Assembly: GCA_021464525.1 (NCBI GenBank)
Contig: JADRCO010000402.1
Span: 1 to 34,589, forward strand
Length of the DNA: 34,589 nucleotides
Direction: 5' to 3'
Source: Rhizophagus sp. LPA8_4_AMF
Lineage: Eukaryota; Glomeromycota; Glomeromycetes; Glomerales; Glomeraceae
The notes under the pieces are model-generated. The model worked only from the letters and a program-made list of their open reading frames with translations, was not told the origin of the DNA and did not search any database. Both the position numbers and the translations under genes were made by a program. This document shows positions 10,110-23,001 of this stretch, in pieces. The first letter of the stretch is position 1; each line of letters opens with the position of its first letter.

Positions 10110-10580
10110 ATGTGTTATTTACTTTTTAGTATTTTCATTAACAGTGCTCGAGTGACAAGTGCATCAATTTCCAGAATTTTATTTACATTTCAAGAAACTC
10201 ATTTGTGCACGGCGCAAAATTCTGAGTATTTGCCGTCATGTTGCTTACACGGATTTTTTTTACCGCTTAGCAAAAAATATTTTGAGATTATTTCTGTTTT
10301 TTATTTATTGTTATTTAATTTTAAACATTATCGAAACAGAGAATTTTATAAATTAGTTCTTTGACCGGAATTTTTTTACCGACATCTTTCGCTTATTTAA
10401 GGCCGGTTGGGCATGAAATTCCAAAAAAAACCCTTGTTTCCGGACTTATTACGCCGACAAAAACAAATGTTGTCCAATTTCCAGCATTTCCAGGTTCAAC
10501 CAAACTTGACTATGTACCAAACCAAATTAGGTTATGTTTAGGGGTATGGTTAGGTTTCAGAGGTTCTGGGTTATAGCATA
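10110..10580. repeat. GC-richer island, probable dispersed repeat
   Basis: This block stands out from the AT-rich flanks, especially 10361-10580. A plus-strand frame there reads without interruption for 71 codons (…LCLGVWLGFRGSGL) but has no ATG and no family that I can name. CCGGAATTTTTTTACCG, CCGGTTGGG and TTTCCGG give repeated CCGG contexts. I suspect a dispersed repeat of the host genome rather than a gene, because peptides of this type seem familiar from fungal repeat-derived predictions. That is recollection, not a search. Confidence 0.35.
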
Positions 10581-10754
10581 CAAACTTGCCTAATTAAGAA
10601 TGAATGAATATAAAAATACATTTTCAATGAATGCCGGACCGATGATTAAATAATTTTATTTATAAAGTTTATATTAGATAATAAATAATAAATAAATACT
10701 ATATACTGTATATTAATTAAAAAAAAAAAACTAAAAAAAATATATTTTTTTTTT

Positions 10755-13700
10755 CTAAGCAATAAATAAAGCTTTTTCATTAATTGGAAATCCTATTTTT
10801 TCTAAAGATAATCTAATATTTTCATTAAATTGGTTTGTACCACAGACTATTAATCTAACTTGTTTAGAAGTATCTCTGGCAAATAATTTCATGTAATTAT
10901 GCCTTTCATTCATCAACAAAATTTGATTTGCTGCAGCATCACTTAAATTTGCAAGATGAGGTGGTGGTGGAGATGAATAAGAAGGATAAGCTTGATTGTA
11001 AATCAATTGCTGTTGATCTTCTGATTGGTACATTGAATTATTATTGGTTGGAATTTGAATTGGAACAAGACTTGGAGAAGATACAATATAATTGGGATCA
11101 TAATCAACTTCTTGTATATTATTACTAATAATAATACTAGGATTATAATAGCTATTGTCAACAAGGTTACTTGTGCTACTGTTTCCAATGCCATAATTGG
11201 AAAACTTTGGTGGAACCGCAGGAGGAGGTACTGTATACCTTTCACAGATCCAATCATATAATAATGCATCGTCAATTAATCCACTATAATCTCTCCAAAC
11301 TGCTGGTGGCTTGAATAAAATATATTTGACTTCAAGTTTCCCATTAAGCGTTTGACATAAATAGTCAATATATTTTGGATAAATTAAATCATCTATTTTA
11401 TCAAATGCTGCTAATAAATATAAGCTGAAGTTGGAATTTGAAGAAGTTGCTTTTTCCATATGATATTGTATCTAAATATAAATAATAATTCATTATTATT
11501 TTTTTATTTATAAAGCTATAGATAAAATTAAAAGTCTATGAATGACTTACCAACTGTATCATCGGAGTAATTCCCGTTCCACCACAAACCATAAACAAAC
11601 AATCCCAACATAAATCTTCTCTTCCTTTATTTAATAATACTCCAGTTCTATCACCAAGTTTATCATTATTGTTACTTTCATTAGAATTACTATTTCCAAT
11701 ACTATTTCCTTTATGATGATTTTCGTACTGGAAATAAGTTGAGAAGCTATTTGATCTTATCATGTAATCTAATCCTCTGTTAAGACCAAACGAGCTTACT
11801 ATAGGCGATGATGGTCTTGTTAATGTATTTGGTGGTTCTAATGTAGTTGAAGGTGCCTGATCATTTGTTGACATTCTATCTGCTATATCAAATGGCCCTC
11901 TCACTTTGACCTCAAAATTTCTTAATTGTTTATTCTATAAGAGAAAATGTTAAAATGATAAATACGAATCGAATAATTAATAATATAAAAAAATTGATTG
12001 TTTTACTTACCAAATGTTGAGTCATAACACCATCTTTGTATATCTTAACCAATATACAAAAACTAGTTTCAGTCGGTCCTTGAAGTGGAGTATAAGGTCT
12101 AATAATAACGTGATTATTAGCATAACTCATAATTTCAATATAATCACCTGGAAGGAATTTAGGTAATTTATCATTTGGGTGAATAACTTGAAATGTGAAT
12201 TTTTTCACAACGTTTAAAGCGTTAGGTCTTGTTACAATTTCAATATTTGTTAAAATATATCTTCTGAAAATATAAGGAGAAAAGGGTGGTGGTTGCGGAA
12301 TTAATGCCTTTTCACTAATTGTTTGATTTGAAGAATTATCTTCCGAGCCTGCTATTCTAGCGATTACCATACTAGCTAATTTCGAAGTAGCAAATGTTGA
12401 ATGACTATGCATTGCAACCCTACGATTCTTAAATGCTGTAGCATTAATCCTATCAACAGCATTAGCTACACTATAAGGTTTACTCCTAGCATAACTTTGT
12501 CTATTTTCTTTGTATGTATCATCTGTTAATAACGGTATACTAGGTTCTTTAATATTATACTCTTCTTTAAGGCTATTTTGGATCACTGTTCTTACTATTG
12601 GGTCAAAAAAGAAATCATTGGTAATATCCGTTCCTATAACACGTTGTAGGATCTTTTGTCCTCCTGGATGTAGTGGAATCCATTTATGTATATCAAATAT
12701 CAATCCTTCTGCTACGACTAAATTCGCTCCTGTCATAATTCTTTTATTAAATTCCTAAATCATAAAAAATATTAATTAATAAATTATCAAATAATGTCAA
12801 AATTTAAATTACTAAATCATTTTTATTACTTACTTCCCAAGTAACGGCAGGTAAAGTTTCAAAAACTTCATCGGGAATACATTTACGAATACGTTTTGTT
12901 AAATCTTCCGATTCTTTTACTGGCCACAAGAATTGCATATTCTTAATTTTATAATAAAATTCACTTGCTGTTATCGCAAATCCAAATAATACTTTCATGT
13001 GTAATTTAAGAATAATATATTATTTAATGATTTTTTAAAAAAATATGATAATAAAAATAATACCATAACACTTACTTAACCATACTGTGTATGCCCAAAT
13101 ATACCCTCTATTCTCGCCACGATTCCCACCAAATTTCTGATCATATGTTATCATTCCCAAGAATATATTGGCCCTAAAATAAAATGAACTTTAATGAAAA
13201 TCATTGCGTGACAAGTGTATTTTAAATAAAAAATTACCATGCAGCTAAAAGTAACGCAGCTCCTAAATAAAAATGGAAATGTTTTAAATAACGAACAATT
13301 CCTGTTGATGCTGACTCAACGTGCTCCAAACTCCAAATCGCCAATATACCCAAAGAAATTTGTATTGTTGTTATGGTAATTATTGTTATTCCCACCCTAT
13401 GATAAAAGAAAGAATTAAGATTAATGAATCGAATTCATGAAAATATTTTTTTTTTATTTTTACTTACACTGCATGAGAACTTGTTCCATGTGTAGATGTT
13501 GCCGTTAGAGCTACTGCGGCAAATACTGCTACTATCATTCCACCAAATAAATTTAGGTTTCGATGTTGTACCATATAACTATCAATATGTCTTAAATATC
13601 TAACGATCCATACCGAACCTACAAATAAATTATATTTATTAATTTCAAAATGATCAAATAAAAAAAATTGATTATTTTATGTTTTATATTTACATGGAAA

Positions 13701-16634
13701 TAGAACCCCCCAAATAATAAACATAGCAATTCCATGCATTCTTAATAGTCTTGGTCTGTTATCTGTAAGATCCGTAGATGCGCCTGTTCGGAAATTTATT
13801 GTTCTTTTACCACGATTTCCACCGTGATAAGTTAAAATATTTGAATTGGGATTCCAAGCATGAACCACTAGATGGATAGATCCGCAGAAAAATTATTAAT
13901 TAAATGTTCGTAAATAATCAATAATTTCAATAAAATTTTCATTTACTTACTTTCAATATTACCGTCTAGAGATTTTCTATTTTTATTATTTATTGGACGA
14001 GTAACTTCAAGTGAAGTTGTACCACCTTCAACTTTTTGATTAACAATAGTTATAATTTGGTCATCATTACCCAATTGCGTAGGTACAATACCAAGTCCAA
14101 TTCCTTTAAAATTTTTTCCGGTAACAGAATTATTTTCATTCCAAAATATCATCATATCAGTGTCTGTCATACCATTACCATTAGGATTAAACCCTAATGC
14201 AAACCACGCATTTGTACTCCTCATTGTAATCAGAAAAGTGATGTTTGTTGAATCCATTTTCCATTGAATATTATAATCATCAGAAAGTGATAAGGGTGAA
14301 TTATAACCATTATTAGCGCCATCAGATGGGCCTGATGAAGTAAAAGATTGTACAAACCAAAGATTTTGAGGGTAATATGAATCTGGAGTATTTCTTTTTA
14401 TAATATCAAATAATGTTGTTGTTTGAATTTTTGCTATATCTTCTTTACTAAACCCTGCATCTGCATTTTCATACCAAAATCTATCTGCGGCTCTGATTTT
14501 TACCCATTGTTCTGAAAAACTTTTATAAAATAATTCTCCCAAATTTCCACCATTAACATGATCTTCTGCTAATCCACCCATTAATGCTTCAACTCGATCT
14601 ACCGTTGTATAAATATCTTGTAATCTTTTCTGTACATCAGGATCACTTGATATTTCTGCAAATGATTTTTTTCTTGCTAATCCAAAAGCTTGTCTCGCAT
14701 CATTATATAATGGAACGCCATGATCTCTAGCTCGAATATTATCGAGACTGAAAAACGAATAAATAAAGAGATTTAAAACTCGTGTACATATTTTAAATGA
14801 AACGAATGCATAATACGTAATTAATTTTACCTGGAAATATCCATCCATCTTGAGCCATGGAGATAAAATCGGCTAAATAATCAAAAAAAAAGGTAATGAT
14901 TAATAATCATTAATAACAATACATGATTAAAATAAACAATAGTAAATGTGATAAACATACACAAAATCGGCAGAATAAATATCAACTTCTTCTTGCCTAT
15001 TAGGCATTAAAATTTTATATTAGATAATTAAATTAAGAAAGCAATATAATTCATTAAAATAAATACCTTTGAAGTGCCAATGAAAGTGCAATTGATGAAG
15101 TTCCATATATTTTTATTAATTGAGAATTTTGTAAATCATTTAATGACAAAGTTGTAATTGGTTCTCCTTGTCCATCTACTATTTCGTGAAAATCACTACG
15201 TATAATGTATAATTTTAATATTAACATTAATAGAACGGACAAAATAATATGATACAATTATCAAGTTAAGGACTCTGTAAATAAAAATTACACATTTTGC
15301 ATATTTTAGTACCTGAGTTCAGAATGACCATATCGATAGGTTACGGTGGAAAAGAAAGTATCAACAGATGGTGTGATCTCTGGTTTATATCCATCATATT
15401 TAGGTAAAGGAGTTCCCAATGCTGACCCGACTGTTAAATAATTAAAACAGTATAAATTATAAATATGCAGTAATATAAACCAGATAACATTTTATTATAA
15501 ATAACTTACGATATTCATAATAAGTAATTTTTTGGAGAAAAGCTATAACCCATCTTCTAGCTTCTTGGAAATATGTTTCATCATCCCAACTATTCCCATG
15601 AATAGCGAATAATTCGTCACATAATCTATTGTGTTCACGTACGAAAAGTATATGAAATAAATCTGTAAAGACATTTCTTCCAAATTCTGCGCTATATCCA
15701 TATATAAAATCACCATTCGCATCGACAGGTGGATATCCAAATGCTCCATCAGGTGTAGATTCTTTTATTAAGATCATTTTCCCATTATTATTATAATCTC
15801 TGATCTTTCGTAAATCAGCATCACGAAGGCCATAAACTGTAGAACCGTCAACAAATATTGAGGGTTCATTGATTCCCGTATTACCACCATCTGGTACTGA
15901 TCTATTAAACTCTAATGATCCACCCTATATAATATTAATTACATTAATAATAGGATAAGAAGATTTTGCAACCAACAAGGCGTTAAATTTAGCTTACCGG
16001 AAAAAAAGTGAAGTTTATTGGTTTTGGACCATTTCTATAACTGGATAAATAAAGTTGATCGTCTTGGGGGATATAAATACCTTTTGGAAAATTCTCTCCT
16101 ACATCGAATCCAGAACTAACATCCATTTTCACAAATAGTCCCCAGTATGTTAACTTTTTTATTTAAAAAATTGTCAGTGTGGCGCAGTAACCATATTATT
16201 TAACTGCGGCAAAGTCTAATAAAAAAAAAAATTCCTACCACATGAGAAATTCTTCGCTTACTTTTGTATTTTTCTAAAAGTGTTAAATTAAACATATCAT
16301 TATCTTTTGATTGCTTAGACATTACTTTATTACTAATACATCTAGGTAAAGGAAATACACCCTCAGGTAATTTTGCGTCACAAGTAACTTGTGTTTTCGG
16401 AGCAGCTAAATAGTTTCCGGGAGTATTAATCAAATTATTATTCGCATCTGCGAAAAATGATGTTGAAGGAACATCTCTTGCGAAGGGAATATCTGAAATA
16501 CCAGCCGATGGTTTGTTTCTATTATTACCCACACCATTTATTGAACGATATTCTATACATATTGTTGTAGTTATTAAAAGGAATGTGAAGAGGAGATAAG
16601 ATAAAAATTTGAAAAGGTTATTTTTAATTATCAT
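10755..16634 (-). CDS. Peroxidase-DOMON-b561-b5-FNR single-chain transmembrane redox protein, copy B
   Basis: Paralogue of the gene at 3989-9791 with the same 16-exon plan, 1557 residues: 16634-16239, 16153-15998, 15924-15510, 15430-15313, 15195-15067, 14996-14961, 14872-14831, 14747-13951, 13867-13694, 13618-13468, 13396-13238, 13173-13076, 12991-12834, 12754-12011, 11934-11551, 11471-10755. Twelve exons have identical lengths to copy A (1, 2, 4-13); only 3, 14, 15 and 16 differ. The domain order and b561 histidines are the same. The peroxidase keeps the proximal YRYGHSEL but has WGLFVKMD at the distal site. The calcium loop reads IFVDGSTVYG. The b5 HPGG and the later HSHS are both present. 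Divergence is strongest in the signal peptide, the exon 6-7 region and the two reductase linkers, where copy B is Asn/Ser-rich in exon 15 and Pro/Tyr-rich in exon 16. Every reading frame is intact, so both copies look functional. Upstream, 16635-18574 is shared with the divergent gamma-tubulin gene. Confidence 0.85.
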
Positions 16635-18574
16635 TGTTAAGTATCATCGGTCAAATATATTGATAATTAATAATATTTCACAGTTATCAAACGATTAAAG
16701 TCAAAGGTTCAAAATAAATAGGATCATAAAAATCTCTAATTTTTTTATGCTTTTATACCAAATTATATATTGACAATTTAAAATCGAATAAATTATATGC
16801 ATATAAAATTTTTGTGTACGCAAAACAAACACATTCATAAACAGTTGATCTATCTCACTTTAACCCAATTTGTGAAGTGAACTTCTCTAAGTTAGGAAAA
16901 GATTAAAATTTCGTATTTCTTTTTAAAAAAATAACCTTTAAAATAGATACATAATAATGAAGAAATAAGACTTTTTAGCGATTAGATCTGATTTTAGGAA
17001 TTTAAAGTTAAAAATAATGAATTCATGAATATATTAAAAAAGTAAAATAGCTTTCCATTATCGATCACTTACTTATCATTTGTTGGTCATATATAACCCT
17101 GAAAGCCCTGAAAGTTTGCAAAATATGGAAATTTTTAAAGGTATCAATCTAATACTATTAATTTAATATATATAACCATATAATGTAAAATGTCGTAAAA
17201 AAGCATTTACCTTAATTAGAAATTTGTAATAATTTTAAATAATTTTTCTTGAAACAAAAATTAATTGTGTGACGATCAAGTTAATAGGGATAATATATAA
17301 TTGTATACAATAAGCGAAATCAATTTTGTACATTTACACAACTTACACAAAAATTTATTCGCAATTCAATTCAACATTCGTGCATATGCATATCTTTTAC
17401 TTCTGATTTGGATCGATTCAATGATTTGTTCGACGAGCGTAATATATAAATAGATTTTGTCCCCGAAGGAATGGCGCTAAAGCATAAAATCCGACCAGAA
17501 TTGGCATAGTCAAATATTTTCGAGATGATAAGGGTATTTTTTTTATGATATTGTTACATTTTGATACAAGTCATTTGTATGACAAACAAATAATCCTTTT
17601 AGCCCTTAATAAAAGTTGTAAAACGATAAATTTATATTTTTTTTTTTTAATTAAATCGTTACTTGTTGATTGGTGAAAATGTTCTACACACAAATAATGA
17701 TAAAATTGTATTTTCTTCTGTTTCATATTAAAATCATTCATATAAAAATTGTAAATTAATTATTTCAATTCGGTAAATGGCTAAATGTAATTCTTTTTTT
17801 TTCCTGTACGTCATATAAATGCGTAAATAAAGTATTATGACTTCCATGAGACCATGACTTTTTGATAACCAGCAAATTAGAGGAATGCTTAATTCTTTCC
17901 CTTACATTTTGGAAAATCCTTCGGATTATTATTTTATTTTATTTTTGAATTTTAAAACCGCTTTAACAAATTTTCATTGAATTAATTGGTAATAATTTAT
18001 TATAGTCAATTTCTAAGATCATTCCTCGTAATCCAAATATATACATTACATTAAATGTTTGTATATGCAATTCGGAATTTCCGTCGATAAATATTTGTTT
18101 AATAATTATAATAATACATAAATCCAACAATTTTGACAGAAGTTCGTACGTGAATAACGTGAATAACGTATTTTTGATTGAATATAAAATTTGTTTTACC
18201 ATGTGCCACGACTAAATTCTTAAATCGAAATGTCGAAAATCAAAATTTACCAATTAATTGCCGATCTGCATGTGATCGATAGGTATCTGTACCGAGATTT
18301 ACAAAACTATATCAACATAAAATGTGTTTTGAGACTAACCTTGATTAATAAAAAGTACGTAATTTTTGTAATTTTTTGCTAAAAAAAAACTTTTTTTTCG
18401 GAGATATTTATTGAGATATTTTAGATACTTTCTAGCGAGATGAACCAATCATCATTCATCTGTAATGCACGCGTTGCGTCATCAATTCATCTCGTGATAC
18501 TGCGCCAAATGTGCTTTTAAGATTTTAGGATCTGCATTTTGATAATCATACAATTTTTAGTTTCTACAAAAACA
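16635..18574. other. Divergent intergenic region between copy B and the gamma-tubulin complex gene
   Basis: About 1.9 kb of AT-rich DNA serving as promoter space for two divergent genes. Visible items: a short direct repeat CCCTGAAAG at about 17097-17115, a GC-richer patch near 17455-17510, and a 50-codon ORF from ATG 18230 to TAA 18382 with no recognisable family, which may be chance or an untranslated leader. A CCAAT box (18445-18449) and an ACGCGT site (18469-18474) lie 100-130 bp before the plus-strand gene. No RNA gene was identified. Confidence 0.5.
18469..18474. promoter_or_regulatory. ACGCGT (MCB-like) site before the gamma-tubulin complex gene
   Basis: ACGCGT lies 101-106 bp upstream of the ATG at 18575, with a CCAAT box 20 bp further upstream. 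ACGCGT is the MluI cell-cycle box bound by MBF in yeasts, and microtubule-organising genes are plausible targets. Only one site is present, and the same hexamer also occurs by chance at 34567-34572, so binding is unproven. Confidence 0.3.
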
Positions 18575-21500
18575 ATGATAAGCGAAGGTGACTTACTTTT
18601 AAATAAAGATAATAGCTTACAAGAATTGTTGTCTGAAATTAGCGTGTCTGATACACGCTCAATTTTATTTGGAACTTTAGGTATTTATTTATTGTAATTT
18701 TTTAAATGTTATGATTACATATATATTGATTTTTTTCATTTTATTTATAGACCAGGATATTAATTTTAACCTGGACAAAGACTTTGACTGTTCATTTCGT
18801 ATACCAGAATTGCCGACTCGTCCTATTGATGTTCTATTAGATTCTTTGCCAATTCCAAATTCACAATTCATACTTAATCAACCCAAAGATTCTCCAAAGT
18901 CATCAATTGATGATGATGAAACTCAGAGTTTTATATTCACACAAATATCTGATGATTCAATACCTGAAGAAAAGTCAATATGGGACAAAGTGATGAATTT
19001 TGATAAGAAACAGGTGTTGTAAACATACTTCGTGAAATTAGGATAACATTTATTTATCTAATTTTTTTTTTCTTTCTTTGTTTGCTATATTAAGGGACAA
19101 ATGCTATCTTGGGAGTCAACTGGAACATTAAAATTAAAACACAACCCGACTTCTCCATATTTATTAGAGTCAGATATTCCAGTATTTGAATCTATTTATC
19201 ATAACTACTTTCACCATTCTTATGGATATAATTATTTTTCTGTTCCTCATGAGGTTTTAGTCCAAGATATCCTAAGTCTAATAACTGGAACCCAATCAAA
19301 AATATTCTCTTATGATAAATCTAGTAGGAAATTTATTTCAAAATATTTAAACCTTCGCATAAGTGGGTGTAGTTCTAAAAGTATAAATAAGTATGTAAAA
19401 AAAAAAGAAATATGCCAATAGAAATAATACAAAAAAAACACATTATTTATTTAAGGAAATTATTATATTTCATATATAATTATATATTTGTTTTTTAGGA
19501 TGCTGGGGCGCTTTTTAAATCTTGGTTCACATATTAGGAGACTTGAAAATGTTGCAGATAAATGCATGAAGAGTTCACGGTATAATAATTATTATGGGAG
19601 ATATTACTGGAAATTATTTTATTTATTTATTTGATATTAAAATTTATTTTATTAGCTTATATGGATTAACTGGTGTTGCCTTTGGACGGTCACTTTCTTC
19701 TTTTATCTCATTTGTACGAACCTCAATTGTTACAATGGTTGAAACAATAGCTGATCAAGATCAAATGAAAATTATTCGGCTTTATCATTTAATAAATGAT
19801 GTTTCATTAGTAATCGAAAGAATTGCTGCTTTTTGTCGATGTGTATGTATTTAATGAACGTTCATTCAACTAGACAAATTCTATTATCCGACAACAATGT
19901 GATTAAATTAATTAATTAACGATAAATTTTAGGATGTAGAGAATTCAAGAATGTTAGAATTGACAGAAAATCAAAAAGAACAACTTGAGCGCGAAGGATT
20001 TTACGTACCGCTTGGCTCGAATATTCTATCAGAGTTATACACTACTGCCGAATCAATAGATGCAGTACGGGCTCCGCTCCTAAAATCTGTGTTATTGGTA
20101 TTTTTGGAACAGTCGAGTTATCCTTTTTTTCACATGTTAAGTTCTTGGTTAGGCGTTGGTCTATCATCATCTCATCTTTCATTACCATTGGAATTACAAA
20201 AAGGTGATTTTCTCGATCCATATGAAGAATTCTTTATTGATAATTTCGTAGTTGATTCTAATTATGTTAAGCAAAATGGAGACGAATTTTGGCAAGGTGG
20301 AATTCACGTAAGTTCTTTTCTACGCTAGTCCATTTTAGTATTAATTTAATTCATGAATTATTCTTTATATTTTTTTTTTTTATAGGTAAGTAATGATCAT
20401 CCACTTCCTGCTTTTATTAATGTTGAACTAGCTCGAGATGTTCTTGAGGCAGGAAAGTCCTTAAGATTGTTAAGAGATTGTCGTCCAAATCATCCGCTAT
20501 GTCATTCACGTGTTATATTAGATCAAACAACTGGCAAACGGGCTTGGGATATAAATATGAGATGGTTTTTCATCCAAAGAGACATTGATGAGTAAGTGAA
20601 AGAACCACAAAATCGTAATCTTACAAATACAATTATTTTTTTTTTTTCATGTGATATTTTATTTTTTATATATTCGTAATCTATATAGTATGAGTGAACA
20701 GCTACAAAACTACTCAAAAGACATGACAATAGCAATTGTTATACAAGATGAACATCGTAAAGCGGAAATTGCAGGGATTCGTGAACGTTATCAAAAAAAA
20801 ATGTCAAAACGAAAACAAGACGTTAAGTCATTTGAGTTTTCTCGTAATTTTTTTTTTCTTTAATTAAATCTGACTTTATTTATTGTAATATTTTCAGGCC
20901 GAATTACAATATAATCAAAAGAAGGAATCTGCCAGAATAGAACTCGAAGAACGATCAAAAAAGAAAACTGAATGGAAGAAAAGTGTTGAGGTATGTTTTT
21001 TTATACACAATTCTATCGATTTCATTAACTTATTAATTGTAAATTTGTAATTTAGAAATATTTAATAGAAAAAAAATTGAATATCTCTGAAACCACCTCT
21101 AATTTAAATAAACTTTCAATAATAATGCCACTGCCAGAAAAATCCAGAAATAATCCGATTTTTGTAGAATCACCGCAAGACACCCATAAGAGTCTTGAAT
21201 CATCTATGAACCAGAGAGAAACTTATGAAAAGAATGATTCAGATCGTGCTCATGATACCTTGAATATTGAAAACCTGCACAGTATACATCAAACGGATGT
21301 ATTTGATTTTACACTGTCATATTCAACAAATGATGATCCAACAATGGCGTTGATTGAACGTCTTTTGCGAGTACAGTCTTCGAATTCTTCTTATGCGCAC
21401 AAAGAATATATTCTTCCTTTAAGGGCTATCACAGAATTAGTTGTTAGACAAACTTTACTTTGTCACTGTCGACTGATTAATGCTTCAATCTTATCTATCT

Positions 21501-23001
21501 TCTTCAATGATCTTGATCTTCGCGCACATTTGAATGTCTTACGGGACTTTATGCTTATGGGTAATGGGACATTTGTTTCTGGATTGGTAGAAGCATTATT
21601 TAATGACAATGTTGATCTTGGAGAAGATTTTTTTCCAGCTAATGATAATCTCGGAATGGGTATAGGACTTGGCATTAGATTAAATAGTCGTCAAACTTGG
21701 CCTCCTGTTGGAATTGAGTGGAGAATGGCTCTAAAAGCCGTTATTGTAGAGACTATTCTTTTAGAAAAGAAGATTTTGGAAAATGAAGATTCTCATCCGA
21801 TAGATGCATGGGGTAAAGTTAATGATTTGGATAACATGCTTATGTTTGGTATTCACACTTATAAAGAATCAGAAATTTGTAATGATCCGAATGGTAATTA
21901 TAAAAATTTTATCTTTATTTGAATTATAATTTATTGCCTTAATTATTAATTATTAGTATTGAATATTATGCCCATTTGTTTCGGAATCATTTCATTATTT
22001 AAGCTTTAGAAGCATTGGATTTTCTTTATCTTGATTTTAAACCTCCTTATCCGATTAACGTAATTATAACTCCGAACTCAATTTCAAAGTACAATCGATT
22101 ATTTACCTTTCTTTTGCGAGTATTACGTATGGGAACAGTTATTCGACACATTTATAGACTAGCTCATGAACGTTATTTATATGATGATGAGGGAGAAGCT
22201 GCTGAGTATAGTGTACTTGTTCAAAAATTCCGATTTGATGCTCAGCAATTCATTATCGCACTACACGGGTATGTATTTGATGTTGCAATATCAACTACTT
22301 GGACTCTATTTATGAAAAGGTTAAATATAATCGCAAAAGAGTCGGAATTTGAGTTACCTCGCGAGCATGTTTGGGGACGAGGAAGTACTAGCGATTCAGT
22401 TAGCCTTTTTGATGAACAATCAGATGTTTTTTCAGTAGGAAATGTAGATGATTTTGAAAATGAGGAAGATGATGATGAAATTGGAGAGGGGGTGAAAGAT
22501 CTTGAATCATTACGTTCATATCATGATCATATTTTAGATCGTATGTTATTTCAATGTTTACTTAAAAAGAAACAAGAAGCAGTTATAAAGGTTCTCAACG
22601 GAATTTTTACTGTAATATTAACATTCGCCAATAAGTTACAACAAAAAAGGTCGCGTATAATTAGTTTGCAAAAAAGGCAAGAGTATTGGAATTCAATTAA
22701 AGACTTACATGGAAAATTTAGATTATATACAGCAATGCTTGTGAAGATATTAATGGCTTTAGATGAAAAAGGTGGTGGAAGAATGGGAATGGGAATGAAA
22801 CGTACTGCTAATATTAATCCTGAAGGAGAAAGTGCGGGAACTAATTTTTCTACAAGTCGTGATGATGGGAGATCTTATCATGATAAAGTTGATAATCAAT
22901 CTGGCGGTGGATTTTTACAAGAATTTTTGTTAAGGGTGGATTTTAATGGTTTTTATGCTTCAATTATAGAAAAGGAATTGTCGAAAAAAAATAAAGATTA
23001 A
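18575..23001 (+). CDS. Gamma-tubulin complex component, Spc97/Spc98 family, GCP6-like
   Basis: Eleven exons give 1189 residues: 18575-18680, 18751-19013, 19095-19390, 19499-19579, 19656-19842, 19933-20307, 20386-20591, 20689-20821, 20898-20990, 21056-21893, 22010-23001. The family caps microtubule minus ends at spindle poles and nucleates microtubules with gamma-tubulin. The N-terminal GRIP1-type half (about 125-500) shows VPHEVLVQDILSLITG and ELARDVLEAGKSLRLLRDC. A charged helix rich in K, E and R (about 505-580) separates it from the GRIP2 half (about 660-1189) with PLRAITELVVRQ and ALDFLYLDFKPPYP. A long central insertion between the halves is typical of GCP5/GCP6; the subtype is inferred. 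An acidic loop (DDFENEEDDDEIGEG) lies in the C-terminal half. The last acceptor may instead be at 22003, which would add two residues. Confidence 0.85.

Larger units (their letters stand above)
9792..10754. other. Spacer between the tandem redox genes
   Basis: About 960 bp holding the promoter of copy A and the 3' flank of copy B. The outer parts are AT-rich and featureless. The centre (10110-10580) is visibly richer in G and C and is annotated separately. I see no remnant of either redox gene here, so the duplication did not leave a partial copy in the spacer. Confidence 0.6.

Noticed and set aside
10928..11261. Plus- and minus-strand open frames within the last exon of copy B.
   Set aside because: They are shadows of the low-complexity reductase linker in other frames, with no family features.
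12510..12758. Plus-strand ORF of 82 codons opposite the b5 exon of copy B.
   Set aside because: It is antisense to a conserved coding exon whose HPGG frame is clearly real.
10755..16634. Copy B as an assembly duplicate of copy A.
   Set aside because: The introns, linkers, signal peptide and many codons differ throughout, so these are true paralogues.
17455..17510. A possible tRNA in the GC-richer patch.
   Set aside because: No acceptor stem pairing, no TTC-type T loop and no convincing anticodon arm could be found.
17963..18202. A 79-codon minus-strand ORF upstream of copy B.
   Set aside because: The peptide is hydrophobic and of simple composition, without a recognised family; such lengths arise by chance in this AT-rich spacer.
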